Assembly (NCBI RefSeq): GCF_002261215.1
Contig: NZ_NEVS01000004.1
Location: 1,178,001 to 1,242,000 of the forward strand
From: Bordetella genomosp. 11
GTDB lineage: Bacteria > Pseudomonadota > Gammaproteobacteria > Burkholderiales > Burkholderiaceae_B
DNA: 64,000 nt
Direction of reading: 5' to 3'
The first letter of the stretch is position 1; each line of letters opens with the position of its first letter. Of the stretch, positions 30,172-38,453 are shown piece by piece. Both the position numbers and the translations under genes were made by a program. The notes beneath the pieces were generated by a model. The model saw only the letters and a list, made by a program, of their open reading frames with translations, was not told the DNA's origin and did no database searches.

Positions 30172-30915
30172 CTAGGCCGCGCGGGTAAGCCCTGCCGCCT
30201 GGTCCGCCTGGTAGCGCTGGATGACGGCCAGGGCCAGCGCGTCGATGGAGTCCGTCATCGGTACATCGAATTCCGGGCGCCGATCGTGCGGGATCGCCAG
30301 CGGCAATTCGGTACAGCCCAGGGCGACCGCCACGGCGCCACGCGATTCGAGCAGGCGCACGCAGGCGGCGGCGGGTTCGTAGGCTTCGGACAGCCGGTTG
30401 GCCTTGACCGCCAGAATCGACTTGGTGCAGTAGGCGACCTGTTCTTCCTCGGTCGGCACCACGCATTCGTAACCGTGGCGCTCCAGATGACGTTGGTACA
30501 GGCCCAGGCGCAGGGTGGCTTCCGTGCCCATCAGGCCGATGCGGCCTTCTCGTATGCCGCGCCGATGCAGGTCTTCCACCACGGATTCGATGATGTGCAG
30601 GACGGGCGCGCGCGACGCCTCGACCATATCGTCGTACCAAAGGTGGGCGGTATTGCAGGGAATGGCAATCAGCCGCGCGCCGCTGTCGTTCAGGAAACGA
30701 ATGCCGCGCAACAAATACGGCAGCGGGTCTTCGCCGCCTCGAGTCGCGGCGGTGCGGTCGGGCACCCGGGGATCGTTCAGCAGCACGGCCGGGATATGGT
30801 CCTGGTCGCGTTCGGCGGGGGTGAGGGCGGATAGCCGCAAGGCGAAGGCGGCTCCGGCCATCGGGCCCATGCCGCCCAGGATGCCGAGATAGCAGCCGGG
30901 ATGCGCGTCGTTCAA
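30172..30915 (-). CDS. Aspartate/glutamate racemase family protein
   Basis: Cofactor-independent amino-acid racemase of the Asp/Glu/hydantoin family, 247 residues. Both catalytic cysteines are present: IAIPCNTAHLWYDD and ALGCTELPLAI. LGILGGMGPMAG is the N-terminal substrate loop. The start is TTG 30915, overlapping the deacylase stop by four bases (TTGA) with GGAG nine bases upstream; no ATG lies before the family core. Coupling to an N-acyl-D-amino-acid deacylase suggests it racemises the D-amino acid released (probably D-Asp or D-Glu). Confidence 0.87.
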   Translation of the reverse strand: MNDAHPGCYLGILGGMGPMAGAAFALRLSALTPAERDQDHIPAVLLNDPRVPDRTAATRGGEDPLPYLLRGIRFLNDSGARLIAIPCNTAHLWYDDMVEASRAPVLHIIESVVEDLHRRGIREGRIGLMGTEATLRLGLYQRHLERHGYECVVPTEEEQVAYCTKSILAVKANRLSEAYEPAAACVRLLESRGAVAVALGCTELPLAIPHDRRPEFDVPMTDSIDALALAVIQRYQADQAAGLTRAA

Positions 30916-32360
30916 TGCAATGACTCCGGTTTTCGGGTGGGGGCCAGCACGAGTCCGGGCCGCTCGGGGCCCGCGGCGCCATCGTTCCAGACCCGGCGTC
31001 CGTTGACCCATACGCCCAGGATGCCCTCGCTGACCTGAACGGGCTGTTCGAAGGTCGCGCGGTCGGACACGCGGTCGGGGTCGAACAGCACCAGATCCGC
31101 ATAATAGCCCGCCCGCAACAGCCCGCGCTCGGCCAGCCCGTAGTTGCCGGCGGCCTGGCCGGTCATCTTGTGCACCGCCTGTTCCAGCGACAACAGCGAC
31201 TGTTCCCGCACCAGCGTTCGCAGCACATTGGTGAAGGTACCCCATTGGCGGGGGTGCGGATGCGGATCGAAGGGCAGGCCGTCCGAACCCACCATCGCCA
31301 GCGGATGGGTCATGATGCGCTTGACGTCCTTTTCGTCCAGCAGGAAGTAGATGGCGCCGGCGGGCGACAGTTTTTTCAGGGTCTCCTCGTCGCTCAGTCC
31401 CAGTTCTCGCATGACATCCGCGAAGTCGCGGCCCTTGGCTTCGGGATAGCCCTTGGACCAGGTGATCAACGTGCGGCGGGAGATGCGCACGCGGTCCAGG
31501 CGCAGCATGGTGGATGTCGCCGGATAGGGGTGGCAGTCCAGGCAGACGGGCTGCATGGCACCTGCGCGCTGCATCAGCGCCAGCGTTTCGGCCGAACGCC
31601 CGTGGTTCTTTTCCCCCGCCAGCTTGTGGTGCGAGAACACCACCAGGCAATCCAGCGCGCGGCCGATCGCCAGGGCTTCCTCCATGGCGGGCACGATGTG
31701 GTCGGCCTCGTCGCGCAGATGGGTGGCGTACAGCCCGCCATGCGCGCGGATGGGCGCGCCCACGCCGATGATCTCCTCCGTCGGGGCGTGCGCGGCGGGA
31801 GGATAAAAAGTGCCGGTGGACATGCCGAACGCGCCGGCTGTCATGGCTTCTTCCATCATCGCGCGCATGGCCGCGATCTCTTCATCGGTGGCGGGACGGC
31901 CGGTATCCGCCATGGCGGCGACGCGCAGGGTAGTGTGGCCGACCAGCGGGATGACGTTGACCGCTGCGGGCGCCGCGCGCAGCGCCTCCAGCCAGCCGGC
32001 GAATGTCTTGAAGCGGAACAGCGACGGCGGGCCGAGCAGGTCCAGCGGCTGGGGAATCTGTTCGGAAACCAGCGGCGCCAGGCTGACACCGCAATTGCCC
32101 GTCACCACCGTGGTAATGCCCTGCGAGACCTTGGGCGTCATATCCGGATGCGCCAGCAGGTAACCATCGTCGTGGGTATGCGAGTCGATAAAACCGGGAG
32201 CGACCACCAGGCCATGCGCGTCCAGCGTCTGCGCGCTGGAGGATTCGAAGCTGCCGATGCCGGCGATGCGCTCGCCGGCGATGGCGACGTCGGCCACATA
32301 GCGTTGCGCGCCGCTGCCGTCGATCACGGTAGCTCCGCGCAGAATCAGGTCGGCATCCAT
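30912..32360 (-). CDS. N-acyl-D-amino-acid deacylase (D-aminoacylase, amidohydrolase superfamily)
   Basis: Hydrolyses N-acyl-D-amino acids to the free D-amino acid and a carboxylate. The 482-residue product has a beta-sandwich N-terminus, then the metal motif GFIDSHTHDD, the bridging-cysteine region TTVVTGNCGVSLAPL, FSHHKLAG, CHPYPATSTM and the catalytic Asp in GSDGLPFDPHPHPRQWGTF. These match D-aminoacylases (DAA/NDGDH group). There is no signal peptide, so it is cytoplasmic. It forms an operon with the racemase; the Bug receptor gene is upstream on the same strand beyond a repeat array. Confidence 0.9.
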   Translation of the reverse strand: MDADLILRGATVIDGSGAQRYVADVAIAGERIAGIGSFESSSAQTLDAHGLVVAPGFIDSHTHDDGYLLAHPDMTPKVSQGITTVVTGNCGVSLAPLVSEQIPQPLDLLGPPSLFRFKTFAGWLEALRAAPAAVNVIPLVGHTTLRVAAMADTGRPATDEEIAAMRAMMEEAMTAGAFGMSTGTFYPPAAHAPTEEIIGVGAPIRAHGGLYATHLRDEADHIVPAMEEALAIGRALDCLVVFSHHKLAGEKNHGRSAETLALMQRAGAMQPVCLDCHPYPATSTMLRLDRVRISRRTLITWSKGYPEAKGRDFADVMRELGLSDEETLKKLSPAGAIYFLLDEKDVKRIMTHPLAMVGSDGLPFDPHPHPRQWGTFTNVLRTLVREQSLLSLEQAVHKMTGQAAGNYGLAERGLLRAGYYADLVLFDPDRVSDRATFEQPVQVSEGILGVWVNGRRVWNDGAAGPERPGLVLAPTRKPESLH

Positions 32361-32833
32361 TTCAGTTCTCCATTACGCTTCAAACGACCCGCCTCCCAAG
32401 GGAACGGGCATCACAGATTGCACCACGACAGCCCCACACAGGCCATCGAAAGACAGCCGCGCAGCACTCCCGGGAGTAGAAAAAAACCGGTGCCCCCCAA
32501 CCCGGGACGCCGAGGATCCGGCTCCGCCGGTCCTCCAGCGTCGCCCCCTTGAGGGGGAAGCGCGCAGCGCTTCGGGGGTGGGGCTTCCCCCCGGTTCTCC
32601 AGCGTCGCCCCCTTGAGGGGGAAGCGCGCAGCGCTTCGGGGGTGGGGCTTCCCCCCGGTCCTCCAGCGTCGCCCCCTTGAGGGGGAAGCGCGCAGCGCTT
32701 CGGGGGTGGACCTACCCCCCACGCAAAGAACAGGTGCTGCCGATCGGGGACGCCGAGGATCCGGCTCCGCCGGTCCTCCAGCGTCGCCCCCTTGAGGGGG
32801 AAAGCGCGCAGCGCTTTCGGGGGTGGGCTCTCT
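32361..32833. other. Non-coding gap filled by repeat array
   Basis: This gap lies between the deacylase start and the Bug receptor stop. About 140 bases of ordinary sequence (32361-32503), the likely leader of the deacylase-racemase pair, adjoin the repeat array described separately. No gene is supported here, although the repeats open several spurious Ala/Arg/Pro-rich frames. Confidence 0.8.
32504..32827 (-). repeat. Array of GC-rich three-hairpin intergenic repeats (array 1)
   Basis: Four copies of a core starting CCGGTCCTCCAGCGTCGCCC at 32527, 32591, 32655 and 32770. The first three are spaced exactly 64 bases apart; the fourth follows after 115 because it carries an extra conserved spacer. 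Each core contains nested palindromes: CCCCC-TTGA-GGGGG and GAAGCGC-GCA-GCGCTTC, with CCGGC-TCC-GCCGG in copies 1 and 4. The array abuts the Bug receptor stop (7 bases away). Relative to that gene the orientation matches array 2 at 52242-52756. No spacer diversity, transposase or flanking terminal repeats were seen. Confidence 0.9.
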
Positions 32834-33820
32834 CTAATCCAGTTTCTCGATCTTCGCGGTGTCGATGATCTCGCGCCACTTGGCGGTCTCGCTGTTCATC
32901 AGTTTCTTGAAGTCCTCCGGGCTGCCGCCGGCGGGCAGGGCGCCCAGGGTGGCCAGGCCTTCGCGTACTTCAGGGGCCTTCAGCGCCTGCGCGATATCGG
33001 CGTTGATCTTGGCGATGATGTCCTTGGGGGTGCCGTGCGGGGCCACCACGCCGCCCCAGGCCACGGTTTCGTAGCCCTTCAGGCCGGATTCGTCCAGGGT
33101 GGGCACGTCCGGGAACATGTCCAGCCGCTTGAGGCTGCTGACGCCCAGCGCGCGCACCTTGCCGCTCTTGACCAGTGGGCCGGCCTCGGAGGAATTGGCG
33201 AACAGATAGTCGATGCGTCCGCCCAGCAGATCCTGGATGGCCGCGGGGCCGCCGTTGTAGGGGATGAACATGACGTCGATCTTGGCCATGCTCTTGAACA
33301 GTTCGCCGCCCATGTGGCCGGTAGTGCCGACGCCGGGCGCGCCGTAGGACAGCTTGCCGGGGTTCTTGCGCGCCAGGGCGATCAGGTCCTGCACGCTGTG
33401 GGCCGGCGAATTCTCGGGCACGATCAGGATGTTGTAGAGGTCGAACATGTGGATGACCGGTTCCAGGTCCTTGTCCACGTCATACGGCAGTTTCTTGAAC
33501 AGCGACAGATTCACGGCCAGCGTATTGATATTGCCGTAGCCGATCGTGTAGCCGTCCGGCGCCGCGCGCTTGATCAGGTTGATGCCGATGTTGCCGGCTG
33601 CGCCCGGACGGTTTTCCACGACGATCGATGCATTCGTCTGCTTGGCCAGCTGGGTGGTGATCAGGCGCGAGAGCACGTCGGGGGACCCGCCGGCGGCGGA
33701 CGGGACGATGAAGGTGACCGGGTGGTCCGGCCAGTTTGCGCCCGCGGCGGCTGCGCTGCCGGCAACGGCGGCCAGGGCCGCCGCCAGGGCCCAGCGGCGA
33801 AACTGCGTGAACATGGACAT
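32834..33820 (-). CDS. Bug/TctC-family tripartite tricarboxylate transporter solute receptor
   Basis: Periplasmic solute-binding protein, 328 residues, with a signal peptide (cleavage after GSAAAAG, about residue 28). The Bug fold shows FIVPSAAGGSPDVLSRLI, ENRPGAAGNIGINLIKRA, YGAPGVGTTGHMGGELF and FIPYNGGPAAIQDLLGGRIDYLF. ATG 33820 follows AAGGGGA at seven-base spacing. No TctA/TctB membrane genes are near, as is usual for this expanded family. Position upstream of a deacylase and racemase suggests an N-acyl amino acid or related carboxylate ligand. A divergent LysR gene probably controls it. Confidence 0.92.
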   Translation of the reverse strand: MSMFTQFRRWALAAALAAVAGSAAAAGANWPDHPVTFIVPSAAGGSPDVLSRLITTQLAKQTNASIVVENRPGAAGNIGINLIKRAAPDGYTIGYGNINTLAVNLSLFKKLPYDVDKDLEPVIHMFDLYNILIVPENSPAHSVQDLIALARKNPGKLSYGAPGVGTTGHMGGELFKSMAKIDVMFIPYNGGPAAIQDLLGGRIDYLFANSSEAGPLVKSGKVRALGVSSLKRLDMFPDVPTLDESGLKGYETVAWGGVVAPHGTPKDIIAKINADIAQALKAPEVREGLATLGALPAGGSPEDFKKLMNSETAKWREIIDTAKIEKLD

Positions 33821-33918
33821 GGTCAATTCCCCTTGTTTGGTTTGGATACGAGGTGGTGAAACGCGACACCGTAACACCGGGCCAGCGCCGGTCGCATATC
33901 AAAAAATATCGAAAACCT

Positions 33919-33933
33919 ATAATCGCGCGTTAT
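33919..33933. promoter_or_regulatory. Candidate LysR box in divergent bug/lysR promoter region
   Basis: ATAA-N7-TTAT, which also satisfies the T-N11-A rule for LysR-type regulators, lies centrally in the 175-base gap between the receptor and the divergent LysR gene. It sits in an AT-rich patch (AAAAAATATCG upstream) that contrasts with the GC-rich surroundings. Confidence 0.5.
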
Positions 33934-33995
33934 CCAACCCCCACGGCGCGCCCGGCGATATCGCCGCATGAGCGTGCCGCGAAACCGGACCAGGC

Positions 33996-34979
33996 ATGCA
34001 CGAAGACGATCCGACGCTGGAAGCAGGCGCGCCCCGCGGCGGCGATGCGGGCGCGCGGCCGCCGCTGAACCTGCGGCAGATCGAGGTGTTCCGCGCCATC
34101 ATGCTGTCCGGCTCGATCAGCGGCGCGGGCCGCATGCTCCACGTGTCACAGCCGGCCATCAGCCGCGTGCTGGCGCTGATGGAAAGCCGGCTGCGCTATC
34201 CCCTGTTCGAGCGTTCCCGCAGCCGGCTGGTGCCCACGGCCGAGGCCCGTCGCCTTTATGCCGAAGTGGAGCAGGTCTACGGCGGCATCCAGCGGGTCAA
34301 CGCGCTGGCGACCAGCCTGGGCGAGGCCGGTGCCGGCATGCTGCGGGTCGTGTCCAGCGCCAGCTTCGGCCAGCGCATGATTCCCACCACGCTGCGCGAG
34401 TTGCGTGCCGGCAAGGCGCACGTGCGTGTCGATTACCGCAGCGCCACCTACGATGAACTGGCCGGGTATTTCCTGAGCGGCCAGGCGGACATCGCCGTTT
34501 CCATGCGTCCGCCGGATCATCCCAATCTGGCGGCGATCGAATTGGGCCACAGCGAGGTGGTCTGCATCCTTCCGCCGGGCCATGCGCTGGCTGCCCGGTC
34601 CGTGATACGGCCGGAGGACTTCTCCTCGGTGGATTGGGTGGGCTACCCCGCCGAGGCGCCGCTGGGCCGGGTGTTGGCGGAGTTCTTCGGCGGCACCCCG
34701 TCTCATGCGGCCGCCATGGAAGTGCATTCCCCCGTGACGGCGGCGGCCTTCGTGCAGCAGGGCCTGGGCCCCGCCATGGTGGACGCCTGGTGCGTCGGCC
34801 CCGAGTTGCGCCGCTCCGTCGCCGTCCGGCCGATCGCGCCGGCCGCCCGGGTGGGCATCTGGGCCACGTATTCGGACTTGCAGCCCTTGCCGCTGATGGC
34901 GCGCCGCTTCCTGGCAGTGCTGCGCACGGTCATCGATGGGGAGCCGGCACCGGTTTTCGGCGATCCCGTTACGTCCTGA
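33996..34979 (+). CDS. LysR-family transcriptional regulator
   Basis: The 327-residue regulator has about 24 leading residues, then a winged HTH (LRQIEVFRAIMLSGSISGAGRMLHVSQPAISR, about 26-85) and a periplasmic-binding-protein-like effector domain from about residue 110. It is divergent from the Bug receptor at 32834-33820, the standard arrangement for local autoregulated control. It most likely senses the transported or catabolised compound of that cluster. Confidence 0.9.
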   Translation: MHEDDPTLEAGAPRGGDAGARPPLNLRQIEVFRAIMLSGSISGAGRMLHVSQPAISRVLALMESRLRYPLFERSRSRLVPTAEARRLYAEVEQVYGGIQRVNALATSLGEAGAGMLRVVSSASFGQRMIPTTLRELRAGKAHVRVDYRSATYDELAGYFLSGQADIAVSMRPPDHPNLAAIELGHSEVVCILPPGHALAARSVIRPEDFSSVDWVGYPAEAPLGRVLAEFFGGTPSHAAAMEVHSPVTAAAFVQQGLGPAMVDAWCVGPELRRSVAVRPIAPAARVGIWATYSDLQPLPLMARRFLAVLRTVIDGEPAPVFGDPVTS

Positions 34980-35049
34980 TGCGCCCGGCGGCGCGGTGGC
35001 GGTGTACAGTTTTTGGGACCGCGGGGGGGACTCGCAGGGGAGCGCCGCC

Positions 35050-35688
35050 ATGACCCACTATGAACTGATCGGCTCGCGCGGTTGCGGCTCGGCCATCGTC
35101 GAGGCTGCGCTGCGGCTGGCCGGGCTGGACAGCCGCATCACCGATATCCCTTACCTGAAGCCCGGACCGGGACGCGACCGCCTGCTGCGGCTGAACCCGC
35201 TCGGCCAGGTTCCGACGCTTATCCTGCCCGGCGGTGCCGTCATGACGGAAAGCGCCGCGATGATCCTGCACCTGAACGACGCCGCGCCCCATGCGAATCT
35301 GGCGCCGGCGGGGGGAGGCCTGCCACGCGCGCGTTTCTTCGAACTGCTGGTGCGGTTGGCCGCGGCCATCTATCCCACGTATACCTACGGCGACGACCCG
35401 GTGCGTTGGACGCTGGAAGGGGACGCGGCGCGCAAGTTGCGCGAGACAACCGATGCGCGCCGCGAATTGCTCTGGCGCACGATCGAAGAGCAGGTCGGCG
35501 AACCGCACGTGCTGGGAGAGCAGCTCAGTGCCCTGGACCTGTATGTGACCGTCATGACGCACTGGCGCCCACGGCGGGCATGGTTCGACGAACACTGCCC
35601 GCGCCTGGCGGCGGTGGCCGACCAGGCGGCCGGCCATCCGCGCATCCGTGACGTACTGCACCGGCATTTTTCCGGCGCGGGCGATTGA
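35050..35688 (+). CDS. Glutathione S-transferase family protein
   Basis: The 212-residue product has a thioredoxin-like N-terminal domain (NPLGQVPTLILPGG with the cis-proline, and ESAAMILHL for glutathione binding) and an all-alpha C-terminal domain. The N-terminal IGSRGCGSAIVEAAL places a Ser/Cys near the usual catalytic position. It lies 70 bases downstream of the LysR gene on the same strand. The substrate is unknown. Confidence 0.88.
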   Translation: MTHYELIGSRGCGSAIVEAALRLAGLDSRITDIPYLKPGPGRDRLLRLNPLGQVPTLILPGGAVMTESAAMILHLNDAAPHANLAPAGGGLPRARFFELLVRLAAAIYPTYTYGDDPVRWTLEGDAARKLRETTDARRELLWRTIEEQVGEPHVLGEQLSALDLYVTVMTHWRPRRAWFDEHCPRLAAVADQAAGHPRIRDVLHRHFSGAGD

Positions 35689-35798
35689 TCCCTGCCGCAT
35701 CGCGCGGCGTCGCCTCGATGCTGGCCTGGTTTCGCCCTGACGCCCCGTGGGCATGGGGGCGGCTGGCGTCGCGGCATCCCGCGCGATTGGACAAGTGC

Positions 35799-35810
35799 GA
35801 CGAATTCGTC
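35799..35810. promoter_or_regulatory. 12-bp palindrome upstream of MFS exporter gene
   Basis: GACGAATTCGTC is a perfect palindrome 84 bases before the MFS start, in a 205-base intergenic gap. It could be an operator for a TetR/MarR-type repressor; no regulator gene adjoins it. Confidence 0.3.
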
Positions 35811-35893
35811 CTACTGTAACGCCCTGGCGCTGCGCCGTTTTTTTTGCCTGGGGATGTCTTCGGGCCGGTCGCCACGCTTTGTCCTTACGCATC

Positions 35894-37144
35894 ATGACTT
35901 CGCCATCGACCGGGCGCGACGCGCCGCCGCCGCGCCATACACGCGGCACGCCAGGCTATCGCAACACCAACTGGGCACTGTTTGCCGCCGGCTTTTCCAC
36001 ATTCTCGCTGATGTACTGCGTGCAGCCGCTACTGCCGCTGTTCACCGGGCATTTCGGCGTCACGCCCACGCAGAGCAGCCTGTCGCTTTCGCTGACCACC
36101 GGCCTGCTGGCATTGGCGATCTTCATCGTGGGCTTCTGGTCCGCCAGGTTGCCGCGCAAGGGCATCATGGCCGCCTCGCTGTTCGCGTCGGGCATTCTTA
36201 CGCTGGCGGCGGCGCTGACGCCGACATGGCATGCGCTGCTTGCGGTGCGGGCCTTGCAAGGGCTTGTGCTGGGTGGCGTGCCCGCGGTCGCCATGGCCTA
36301 TCTGGCAGAGGAAGTCGCACCCTCGGATCTGGGATTCGCCATGGGGCTGTATATCGGCGGCAGCGCTTTCGGCGGCATGGCCGGGCGCGTCATGACCGGC
36401 CTGTTGGCGGACTATTTCGACTGGCGTGTCGCGATGATGGTGGTTGGCGTGCTGGGGATCGGCTCGGCCATCCTGTTCGTCATGAGCCTGCCGGCCTCGC
36501 GCCACTTCAGGCCGCAACGCGGCGGAGGCTGGCAGGCCGCGCGCGCGGGCATCGTGACCCATCTGGTCGATGTCAACCTGTTGTCGCTGTTCGCGCTGGC
36601 GTTCCTGCTGATGGGCGGGTTCGTCACGGTTTACAACTACGCCGGCTTCCGCCTGCTGGCACCGCCATATTCGCTCAGCCAGGCGACGATCAGCGCCATC
36701 TTCACCGTTTACGTGGTGGGGATATTCGCCTCGGCGCTGTTCGGCCGCCTGGCCGACCGCCACGGACGCGGCCTGATGCTGTGCCTGGGCGTGGGCACCA
36801 TGCTGTTGGGAACCCTGCTGACGCTGTTGTCCCCGCTGGCGATGGTCATTGCGGGCGTGATCCTGGCCACATTCGGTTTTTTCGCCGCGCATGCCGTCGC
36901 CAGCGGCTGGGTCGGCCAGCTGGCGCGCGGGTACAAGGCCCAGGCGGCGTCCCTGTATCTGCTCGCCTATTACCTGGGTTCCAGCGTGCTGGGCTCGGTT
37001 GGCGGCAAATGCTGGGAGGTCGCTGGCTGGAACGGCGTGGCGGGCTTGATCGGTACGCTGCTGGTGCTGGGCCTGGGCCTGGCGTGGCGCCTGTATGCCG
37101 TTATTGGCGCGAGCGCCCCGGCCGCATCGTCTCGCGCAGGATGA
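35894..37144 (+). CDS. MFS transporter (YnfM-like)
   Basis: The 416-residue inner-membrane protein has about 12 hydrophobic segments, with SLSLSLTTGLLALAIFIVGFW in the second helix region. The inter-helix motif FGRLADRHGRGLM marks the loop between segments 8 and 9. It resembles YnfM-type drug or sugar efflux permeases. ATG 35894 gives a short soluble N-terminus; an upstream start at 35747 adds an atypical extension. Its 3' end overlaps the convergent DMT gene by 44 bases. Confidence 0.87.
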   Translation: MTSPSTGRDAPPPRHTRGTPGYRNTNWALFAAGFSTFSLMYCVQPLLPLFTGHFGVTPTQSSLSLSLTTGLLALAIFIVGFWSARLPRKGIMAASLFASGILTLAAALTPTWHALLAVRALQGLVLGGVPAVAMAYLAEEVAPSDLGFAMGLYIGGSAFGGMAGRVMTGLLADYFDWRVAMMVVGVLGIGSAILFVMSLPASRHFRPQRGGGWQAARAGIVTHLVDVNLLSLFALAFLLMGGFVTVYNYAGFRLLAPPYSLSQATISAIFTVYVVGIFASALFGRLADRHGRGLMLCLGVGTMLLGTLLTLLSPLAMVIAGVILATFGFFAAHAVASGWVGQLARGYKAQAASLYLLAYYLGSSVLGSVGGKCWEVAGWNGVAGLIGTLLVLGLGLAWRLYAVIGASAPAASSRAG

Positions 37145-37991
37145 TGCTCAGGCCCGCGGCGACGATGACCGCCGCGCCGATGCAGGTCATGGCGTCGGGC
37201 GTCTCTTGCCAGAACACCCAGCCCAGAAGGGTCGCCCAGATCAGCCCGGTGTAGTCGAACGGGGCGACTACCGACGCCGGCGCGATGCGGAAAGCCTGGG
37301 TGATCAGGGACAAGCCCAGCGTACTGAAGAGCGCGACGCCGGCGAAAAATGGCCAATGCGTGGGATCGGGGGTGTGCCAGAACCACGGCAGGGTCGTCGC
37401 GGCGCAAACCAGCTGCGCCGCAACGATATGGAAGGCCATGGTCAAAAAGCTTTCGCCATGCCCGATGGCGCGCGCGCTGATCATCATGGCGGCGTACAGC
37501 ACCGCCGTTACCAAAGGCAGCAAGGCCGCCGGCTGGAAGCTGGCGGTTCCGGGCCGCACGATCAGCAGCACGCCCAAAAAGCCCAGGACGATGGCACCCC
37601 AGCGCAGGGCGTCGACCCGTTCCTTCAGCACCACGACCGATAGCAGCGTGACGCATAACGGCGCCGCGAACGAGATGGCCGTGGCTTCGGCGAAGGGCAG
37701 ATAGCGCAGGCTGGCATAGAACGCACTGGCGGATATCACATTGATCGCGCCGCGCAGCAAATGGATGCCGGGGTGGCGCGTCCGCAGGGCGTGCCTGCCT
37801 CCGAGCGCCAGCACGATCGCGCCGATGAAGGGCAGGGCGATCGCGCAGCGCAGGAAGAGGATCTGCGTGGGCGGGTACGTGGCCCCCAGCCACTTGGCGA
37901 TGGCGTCGCTGATCGTCAGGCACAGCATGCCGCACAGGATGTATAGGATCCCGGCGCTCGCCGTCGGGCGGGCCGTGGAAGGCATCGGCAT
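37101..37991 (-). CDS. DMT superfamily (EamA) transporter
   Basis: The 296-residue protein has ten predicted membrane segments as two EamA repeats (about 12-145 and 155-285), with SLRYLPFAEATAISFAAPLCVTLLSV in repeat 1 and FDYTGLIWATLLGWVFWQE in repeat 2. It is probably an exporter of small metabolites (amino acids, nucleosides or drugs). It is the last gene of a leftward set with DUF423 and an MFS gene. Its 3' 44 bases lie inside the convergent MFS gene. Confidence 0.9.
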   Translation of the reverse strand: MPMPSTARPTASAGILYILCGMLCLTISDAIAKWLGATYPPTQILFLRCAIALPFIGAIVLALGGRHALRTRHPGIHLLRGAINVISASAFYASLRYLPFAEATAISFAAPLCVTLLSVVVLKERVDALRWGAIVLGFLGVLLIVRPGTASFQPAALLPLVTAVLYAAMMISARAIGHGESFLTMAFHIVAAQLVCAATTLPWFWHTPDPTHWPFFAGVALFSTLGLSLITQAFRIAPASVVAPFDYTGLIWATLLGWVFWQETPDAMTCIGAAVIVAAGLSIILRETMRPGRSRQ

Positions 37992-37999
37992 GACGGGGC

Positions 38000-38389
38000 T
38001 CAGGTGTTCGCCATCGTGCGCCAGGCCTGCCAGGCGACCAGGGCCCAGGCGGCCAGGAATGCCACGCCGCCCAGCGGCGTCACCGCGCCCAGCCAGCGGA
38101 CGCCGGTGCCGGACAGCACATACAGGCTGCCGCTGAACAACACGATACCGGCGAACATCAGCCAGCCGGCCGCGGTCCAGAGCGCCGATCCATGTCCATA
38201 GCGGGCGCTGAGGGCGGCAAGGGCCAGCAGGCCGAGGGCGTGGGCGATCTGGTAGGTGACGGCGGTGTGCCAGACGGCCAGCATTTCCGGGGACAGTACG
38301 CGGCGCAGGCCATGCGCGCCGAAAGCGCCCGCGCCGACAGCCAGGAACATATTCAGGGCGCCGAGGAAAACGAATATGCGATCGGTCAT
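38000..38389 (-). CDS. DUF423 small membrane protein
   Basis: The 129-residue protein has four hydrophobic segments and the family signature NMFLAVGAGAFGAHGL, followed by WHTAVTYQIAHALGLL. The function of DUF423 (YgdD-like) proteins is unknown. It sits eight bases upstream of the DMT gene and 64 bases after an MFS gene on the same strand. Confidence 0.9.
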   Translation of the reverse strand: MTDRIFVFLGALNMFLAVGAGAFGAHGLRRVLSPEMLAVWHTAVTYQIAHALGLLALAALSARYGHGSALWTAAGWLMFAGIVLFSGSLYVLSGTGVRWLGAVTPLGGVAFLAAWALVAWQAWRTMANT

Positions 38390-38453
38390 GGCGGGTAGTT
38401 CTCGGGAGAGGGCGGGGAATCGTCCGTCCCCGATTCTACAACGGCAGGCATTG

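Noticed and set aside
32504-32827. CRISPR array
   Set aside because: The 64-base periodic repeats have no unique spacers of constant length between short identical repeats, and there are no cas genes; the units are hairpin-rich elements.
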